This document shows, one piece after another, positions 53,237 to 57,712 of a stretch of DNA of 57,712 nucleotides (position 1 is its first letter; each line of letters starts with the position of its first letter). The notes beneath the pieces are model-generated. The model was not told where the DNA came from. It was given only the letters and a program-made list of their open reading frames with translations, and did no database searches. Source of the DNA: Candidatus Methanogaster sp. (GTDB lineage: Archaea; Halobacteriota; Methanosarcinia; Methanosarcinales; Methanogasteraceae); the NCBI GenBank assembly GCA_003194445.1, contig PQXF01000017.1, positions 1 to 57,712 of the forward strand, read 5' to 3'. Position numbers and translations under genes: made by a program.

Positions 53237-53308
53237 GGTGTGAGATGTGAGATGTGAGGCAACACTTTTTAAGTTCTTCCGGAGGATCTGGTTATGATAA
53301 GGAATATT

Positions 53309-53395
53309 AAACCACAGAGAGCGCAGAAGATCGCAGAGAGTTGTTATTTTTATCTTTCGCCCCCCCTGTGTCACTCCGCGTCCTCCGTGGTTTTC
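53309..53395. repeat. Dispersed intergenic imperfect hairpin element
   Basis: The left side, accacagagagcgcagaag, is partly complementary to the right side, cgcgtcctccgtggtttt, across the cbiQ-cbiO gap. This resembles the CACAGAG...CTCTGTGG-type intergenic elements I recall from methanogen-like genomes. A related degenerate sequence (cctctgcgctctccgc) lies at about 55461-55494. It does not look coding. Confidence 0.5.
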
Positions 53396-53461
53396 CGAAA
53401 CTTTATTCCAAACTTTATTCCAAAAATATCAAAAAGTCCCTGTGAGGCGAGGTAAAAGATC

Positions 53462-54781
53462 ATGCCGATTCTTGCGACACGGAACCTGGAATACGTCTAC
53501 CCTGACGGAACCGCGGCTCTCGATGGGGCAGAGATCGAGATCGAAGAGGGTAAAAGAATCGCGTTTGTCGGGCAGAACGGGTCAGGGAAGTCAACGCTAT
53601 TCCTGCTCCTGAACGGAACCTTAAAACCCATGCGCGGGGAGGTGCTCTTCCGTGGCATGCCGTTTAAATACGATTCGAAGTCCCTTAAGGAGATCCGGAG
53701 GCGGGTAGGAATCGTCTTTCAGAATTCGGATGACCAGATCTTCGCGCCGACCGTGTATCAGGACGTGGCGTTTGGCCCTACAAACCTCGGATTTTCGGAG
53801 GATACGGTTTTGGAGCGTGTGAATCACACTCTTGAGTATGTGGGACTTGCCCATCTCAAGGACAAGCCCCCGCACCACTTAAGCGGCGGAGAGAAGAAGC
53901 GGGTCGCTATCGCAGGCGTTATTGCGATGGAACCAGAGGTGATCATCCTTGACGAGCCACTCTCCAATCTCGATCCGGTTGGTGCGGACGAGATCGCGGA
54001 TATGCTTGATGAACTCAATCATTTCGGCAAGACAATCATCATCTCCACCCATGACGTAGACCTTGCATACGGATGGTCGGATTACGTGTATCTCCTGTCA
54101 GATGGAAGGGTTATTGGCAGAGGCACGCCTGATCAGGTATTTGGCAATCCCGAACTCTTGAAGGGCGCGGGCTTGAGGCAGCCCACCACTCTCGAGATAT
54201 ATCACGAGATCGAGCGAAGGGGTCTTGCAAATCGCAACAAAGCTCCTCGAAACGTTCCTGAACTGGTGGATGCGCTAAAGCCCCCTGACCTTATGTGGGT
54301 GCGCACTCCTCCCGATGTAGAGGTGGGCGACACCTTGAATCTTGGAGTGATGCATGGCGATTACGCGCTCCATAGTCCCTACGAAGCGGTCAATGCGAAG
54401 GTCGTGTACATCCACGACCCGGGTTGCGCGATCGCAGAGATGGAGCGGAGAGGTTTCAGGGTGGGATGCATCAGGATTTACGATATGGCAGGTTATACGC
54501 CTGAAAAACTCCGTAAAATCATGCATGACGCAGATATCGAGGTTGTGGGGGCGATGGGCAGGAAGAGCAAGAATATCGCAGAGGGGGATGGCGTGCATCT
54601 CGATATCGTAGCGGGCGTGATCGACAGGGCAATCCTGATGGCGCTCTCCGGGAAACGGTGCCTGATCCTCACGAACGGCGGGATGGTCGAGCACGCGATA
54701 AAGCGGATCAGCGATTATGTGGAGAAGAGCGGGATAGCGATCAATGTGGACGTGGCAGGCTCGGAGAACTGCAGGGAGTGA
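53462..54781 (+). CDS. cbiO: CbiO, cobalt ECF transporter ATPase with C-terminal extension
   Basis: This 439-residue protein has an ABC ATPase domain at ~1-240: Walker [10 protein letters not shown] (~39-47), Q-loop region [21 protein letters not shown], signature [14 protein letters not shown] (~140), Walker [14 protein letters not shown] and switch His in [12 protein letters not shown]. Residues ~275-439 form an extra domain ([52 protein letters not shown]) that most bacterial CbiO proteins lack. I do not recognize its function; it may be a regulatory or ligand-sensing module. GAGGT lies ten bases before the ATG. It powers CbiMNQ-mediated cobalt uptake on the cytosolic face. Confidence 0.95.
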   Translation: MPILATRNLEYVYPDGTAALDGAEIEIEEGKRIAFVGQNGSGKSTLFLLLNGTLKPMRGEVLFRGMPFKYDSKSLKEIRRRVGIVFQNSDDQIFAPTVYQDVAFGPTNLGFSEDTVLERVNHTLEYVGLAHLKDKPPHHLSGGEKKRVAIAGVIAMEPEVIILDEPLSNLDPVGADEIADMLDELNHFGKTIIISTHDVDLAYGWSDYVYLLSDGRVIGRGTPDQVFGNPELLKGAGLRQPTTLEIYHEIERRGLANRNKAPRNVPELVDALKPPDLMWVRTPPDVEVGDTLNLGVMHGDYALHSPYEAVNAKVVYIHDPGCAIAEMERRGFRVGCIRIYDMAGYTPEKLRKIMHDADIEVVGAMGRKSKNIAEGDGVHLDIVAGVIDRAILMALSGKRCLILTNGGMVEHAIKRISDYVEKSGIAINVDVAGSENCRE

Positions 54782-54886
54782 AGAGTTGGACGCGGGTGTC
54801 GGTCGGTGGCTAAAATTGAGTCTTCGGCTTGGAAGCGCGATCCCGAGATAAGGTCTCTTGATGTACTCACCGGCGCAGGAATGCGA

Positions 54887-54985
54887 TGGGCCCACTGCGA
54901 TTCGAACGCAGGACCGCTCGGTTTCTCACCCGGAACAGATGATAATTATGAGCCGAGCGCTCTGACCTGGCTAAGCTACGGGCCC
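54887..54985 (-). tRNA. tRNA-Met (CAU), with 24-nt intron
   Basis: The 99-base gene folds as a tRNA with acceptor GGGCCCG/TGGGCCC, T-loop TTCGAAT, anticodon stem CTCGG/CCGAG and loop CTCATAA containing CAU. A 24-base intron (54923-54946) interrupts the anticodon loop after position 37. The boundaries form a canonical bulge-helix-bulge: bulge UAA, 4-bp helix CUCA/UGAG, bulge AAA. The anticodon stem lacks the GGG/CCC of initiator tRNA, so this is elongator Met; a CAU-bearing tRNA-Ile2 is not formally excluded. CCA is not encoded. It lies 5 bases after tRNA-Asn, probably on one transcript. Confidence 0.93.
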
Positions 54986-54990
54986 GCAAA

Positions 54991-55063
54991 CGCCGCCAAC
55001 AGGGCTCGAACCTGTGACATCATGGTTAACAGCCATGCACTCTACCAACTGAGTTATAGCGGC
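54991..55063 (-). tRNA. tRNA-Asn (GUU)
   Basis: This 73-base cloverleaf has acceptor GCCGCTA/TGGCGGC with a G discriminator, D-loop AGTTGGTAG, anticodon stem CATGG/CCATG, loop CTGTTAA giving anticodon GUU, and T-arm ACAGG-TTCGAGC-CCTGT. No intron or encoded CCA is present. It is the first gene of the two-tRNA unit on the minus strand. Confidence 0.96.
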
Positions 55064-55086
55064 TTACATAACAATCATGGCGGTGA

Positions 55087-55099
55087 GACTTAAACCTTA
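55087..55099 (-). promoter_or_regulatory. TATA box of the tRNA pair
   Basis: On the minus strand aaggtttaagtct lies 24-36 bases upstream of the tRNA-Asn 5' end. The TTTAAG core and spacing are those of an archaeal stable-RNA promoter. Confidence 0.65.
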
Positions 55100-55177
55100 T
55101 GCTGCACCGGCAAGTTTAGCGTCCATCGAGATAGGATCATCTCTCACAACCCTGCAGGATATGGCGATCACCTCACA

Positions 55178-55315
55178 TAATCTTGAATGTCGCTATCTGC
55201 AATAGTTCAACCAGTCTCTCACACATTCGTATTCCGCGAATTTCCCCCATACAGCCCCCATCGGCTTTTCAAGATCCTTTATCGCACGTTTTACATCTTT
55301 TAACCCCTAATTATC
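55178..55315 (-). pseudogene. Fragment of an unrecognized gene (shares sequence with 56336-56766)
   Basis: On the minus strand this stretch encodes RGIRMCERLVELLQIATFK, matching RGMRMCWQLVELLHIATFK in the remnant at 56336-56766. Just upstream, in a different frame, is KDVKRAIKDLEKPMGAV, so the fragment is also frameshifted. I do not recognize the family. The remaining bases, 55316-55772, hold no gene I can support, only AT-rich sequence and a degenerate repeat at ~55461-55494. Confidence 0.5.
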
Positions 55316-55772
55316 GCAAGCACTCCTCTTGTACAGGAAAGTGGAGAAATGTTCCATCGCTTGCGATGGCACTGTATAACAATTAAGTGATTTATCACCG
55401 CGGATATTGCACAGGGTATAGAGTTTTAAGACTTTTTCGATATTCGCCGGGTTTATCGATTCCTCTGCGCTCTCCGCATGCTCTGCGGTAAAAATTTAGG
55501 AATATAAGTGATTTCACTGGAATTTTCGGTTGTGCCGCTTGTGACTGATCTGCATACTGATTGAGCTCCCGGCTGCGATCCCGTACTGTCTGCTTAAAAC
55601 CAGATCAGCGGACACGAGACATATATCAGCGGCAACTTTAGAGTGACCGGTACCTTTATCTCTGACAGGACTGTAAAACATACTGTAATAAAGTAAAATG
55701 CCCATGGTGTTGGAGCAATGCAGAATTGCGCCATTCACCGCCGGTATGATTGAAAGATAAGAGGTGGTATAG

Positions 55773-55991
55773 ATGGTACAATGTGAATACACGGAAACCT
55801 GCGCATTCTACAAAGAAGGGATGGCAGATAGGCCTGCAATAGCAAATATGATGAGGAAAAAGTACTGTGCTAGGAACCAGTCCGCATGCGCGAGGTACAT
55901 GATTATAAAGACAGTCGGGAAAGACCGGGTTCCAGTGGATTTAGTCCCTAATGATGTGGATACGGCCCGAAATATCATTGCGGAAGGGTGA
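55773..55991 (+). CDS. Small Cys-containing conserved hypothetical protein
   Basis: This 72-residue soluble protein starts at ATG 55773 after a GAGGTGG ribosome site. Four Cys residues lie in the first 40 positions (QCEYTETCAFYKE, then KKYCARNQSACARYM), spaced as if to bind a metal or cluster. The charged C-terminus VPVDLVPNDVDTARNII is followed by the stop. Similar small proteins beginning C-E-Y-x-E-T-C are, as I recall, found in methanogen-like archaea, but I cannot assign a function. It is isolated, with no operon partner. Confidence 0.65.
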   Translation: MVQCEYTETCAFYKEGMADRPAIANMMRKKYCARNQSACARYMIIKTVGKDRVPVDLVPNDVDTARNIIAEG

Positions 55992-56335
55992 TCGGGAGAG
56001 TGTTGCCGTGGACGCGGGCGCGTGATCAATATGATAATTTGCGCGTGACATTGCCACGCACTATTTTTCGGCACAAGCAAAAACTCCAGTGAAAACACTT
56101 CGATTATGTGGCAGATAGATTCGTGGACATCCCCTCTGGCAAAAGAGCCGTACAGGTATACCCCTATGAATAAAAAATTGAAGGCTTTCCCCGCTGATTG
56201 CCGTACATGGAAACATGCCCGGTTCCAGTTATAATGCCCGCACTTCAGGCGATACTTTGCAGCTTTCAGATCCTATTCTTCCTGTGTGAGCCGTTTTTTT
56301 GTTTTTCTCGTTGCTTTATCCCCCTATCAATCTTA
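55992..56335. other. Gene-free region
   Basis: I see no gene or RNA here. It includes a loose inverted pair (gcgcgtga about 56018-56025 and tgcgcgtgac about 56039-56048 repeat directly rather than pair) and AT-rich stretches. Open frames on either strand are short and lack conserved features. Confidence 0.4.
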
Positions 56336-56766
56336 TCATACCCAATCATCCCCATCCTCGTCAGATACAGTCCCCCTTCCGACCTTGAATGTCGCTATGT
56401 GCAGCAGTTCAACCAGTTGCCAACACATCCGCATTCCACGTTCTTTCTCTGCTTCAACGCCGCCCATCATCCGCAACGCAGCCAGATTCTCTTATACCAA
56501 CGGCAGAATCTCGTCTTTCGTGATCGGCTCTGCTGCTTTGAGTAAACTATGCACCACCTCAAGTTTCTCGATCATGACTTCGGACTCTGCGTATCTGTCG
56601 TTGCAGTATTTCTCAAAATCACTGACCAGTCTGAAGGAATTGGTGAGGTTACCGATATTGATGGATTTTTTGATTTCGATGCTCTCGACCTCCGTTGCCG
56701 ATTGAACAGAGCCGACAAGATGCCCGAACTCGGGGGAGGATATGCGATCGATAGTTGGTCCGGAGA
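56336..56766 (-). pseudogene. Unrecognized gene remnant with in-frame stop, abutting an IS fragment
   Basis: On the minus strand one frame runs from the IS junction to TGA at 56336-56338, broken by TAA at 56492-56494. The upstream part (FGHLVGSVQSATEVESIEIK, then DFEKYCNDRYAESEVMIEKL) and the downstream part (ENLAALRMMGGVEAEKERGM, ELLHIATFKVGRG) read like ordinary soluble protein in the same frame, so a point mutation probably created the stop. The 5' end is lost where transposase sequence begins. A second remnant of the same family lies at 55178-55315. Function unknown. Confidence 0.5.
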
Positions 56767-56767
56767 G

Positions 56768-57688
56768 CCAGACTGACCCCAATTTTCAAACGTCTCTCTT
56801 GTATACGAGGCTAACGGCAAAAGCTGTTCGGCAGGCACTGATTGACGAAAAAGGCTACATAGATGATGAATTGCCCTGTGAAAATACGATACGTAATATC
56901 TGCTACCGTTTAGGATATCAACTGAAGAGGATTCAGAAGACCGAAAGTCACTTAAGAAGATTCCTGAGACCAATGCGATTTTTGAGAATGTTAATAAAGT
57001 CAATCACCAGTCAGACGAGGATCCGGAGACTTTGAGGATCTCAATTGACGCTAAAGCTAAAGTGAACATCGGAGAGTTTTCAGAGAGGATGGAAAATCCG
57101 AGAGTTGGAGAACCAGAAGAGGCTTTAGATCATGATATGAATCCTGAGATAAAAATGGTTCCTTTTGGTATATTTGAACCAACAACGGATCATCTATCTA
57201 TCGTATTCAGCACCTCGGTGGAGACCAGCGACTTTGTTGTGGATTGCCTGGAACTGTGGTGGGAAGAAAATAAAGAACGGCATGCGGATATTCGAAAGTT
57301 GGTCATAAATCTGGACAATGGGCCGCACGTAAGTAGCCGTAGAACACAATTTATCAAAAGAATGATCGAATTTGCTGATAACACGGGATTGAAGATCCAG
57401 CTGGCTTATTATCCTCCTTATCACAGCAAATACAACCCTGTTGAACGATGTTGGGGGGTTTTAGAGATGCATTGGAACGGCACACTCTTGTCTTCAGTCA
57501 ATAAAGCTATCAAATGGGCTGAAACCATGACGTGGAACAGTGTACATCCTGCAGTTCATCTTATCGATAAAGTTTACCAGAACGGAGTGAAATTGACAAA
57601 AGAGGCAATGAAAATCTGCGAAGAGAGAATTGAAAGATCGGGAAATTTGCCAAAGTGGGATGTCACCATCGAGCCTGCATTCGGGTAA
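56768..57688 (+). pseudogene. ISAzo13-like DDE transposase, 5'-truncated and frameshifted
   Basis: The N-terminal part reads LLYTRLTAKAVRQALIDEKG...CENTIRNICYRLGY in one frame to ~56950. The rest (KKIPETNAIFENVNKV... onward) lies in the -1 frame to the TAA-like end at 57688. No classic slippery heptamer is obvious at the junction, so a lost base is more likely than programmed shifting. The catalytic half has VINLDNGPHVSSRRTQF and YYPPYHSKYNPVERCWG, typical of the ISAzo13/Rhodopirellula-type transposase DDE domain. The usual N-terminal ~150 residues are absent, because sequence upstream of 56768 belongs to the minus-strand remnant. No inverted terminal repeats were found within the window, whose edge is 24 bases beyond the stop. 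Confidence 0.8.
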
Positions 57689-57712
57689 GTTATTTATTGG
57701 GGCTTGCCTAAT

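Noticed and set aside
54806-55093. 95-codon plus-strand open frame
   Set aside because: It runs antisense through two well-formed tRNA genes.
55514-55792. 92-codon minus-strand open frame
   Set aside because: No conserved features, no ribosome site, atypical composition; overlaps the start of the small Cys protein gene.
56940-56960. Programmed -1 frameshift in the transposase
   Set aside because: No clear slippery heptamer is present and the element is already 5'-truncated, so a mutation is simpler.

Overview
The window is archaeal, most likely from a methanogen-, ANME- or Syntrophoarchaeum-like member of the Halobacteriota. Four things point there: archaeosortases with VPXXXP-type C-terminal sorting tails, an elongator tRNA-Met interrupted by a bulge-helix-bulge intron, TATA-type promoter elements, and CobN, DUF2149 and dockerin families typical of that group. 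This is inferred from gene content only. Almost everything before 51 kb encodes exported or membrane proteins, so this is a cell-surface locus.

Layout. (1) 0.16-2.5 kb: a MotA/TolQ/ExbB-like channel gene, a frameshifted DUF2149 gene and an archaeosortase gene with a cytosolic zinc-finger-like tail. (2) 2.9-13 kb: secreted beta-propeller proteins. One ends in transcobalamin-like DUF4430 domains, one ends in a VPXXXP sorting tail, and one is a ~2145-residue membrane-anchored mosaic (CARDB, beta-helix, alpha/alpha barrel, propeller). (3) 13-15.2 kb: a second, intact and nearly identical copy of the ExbB/DUF2149/archaeosortase module. (4) 15.3-20.3 kb, minus strand: a secreted RHS/YD-repeat protein with a VPXXXP tail. 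(5) 20.8-43 kb: a dockerin-bearing triple-propeller protein, then a tight operon of propeller-DUF4430-dockerin, propeller-DUF4430-CobN-dockerin and propeller-DUF4430-CobN-TM proteins, followed by a third exported CobN. (6) 43.2-50.8 kb, minus strand: a cohesin-dockerin protein and two S8-type proteases carrying dockerin or EF-hand modules, one with a cohesin. (7) 51.4-54.8 kb: a complete cbiMNQO cobalt ECF transporter. (8) 54.9-57.7 kb: tRNA-Met and tRNA-Asn, a small Cys-containing protein, gene remnants and a 5'-truncated, frameshifted ISAzo13-like transposase.

Working model (inference). The locus may encode an outward-facing corrinoid or cobalt handling complex. Exported CobN (cobaltochelatase large-subunit family) paralogs and transcobalamin-like domains would act on tetrapyrroles outside the membrane. 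Cohesin-dockerin pairs and archaeosortase processing would assemble and anchor the parts. The ExbB/DUF2149 pair could supply ion-motive energy in place of the ATP-driven CobS/CobT motor, which is absent here. CbiMNQO would import cobalt. No CobS, CobT, ChlI or ChlD homolog is visible in the window.
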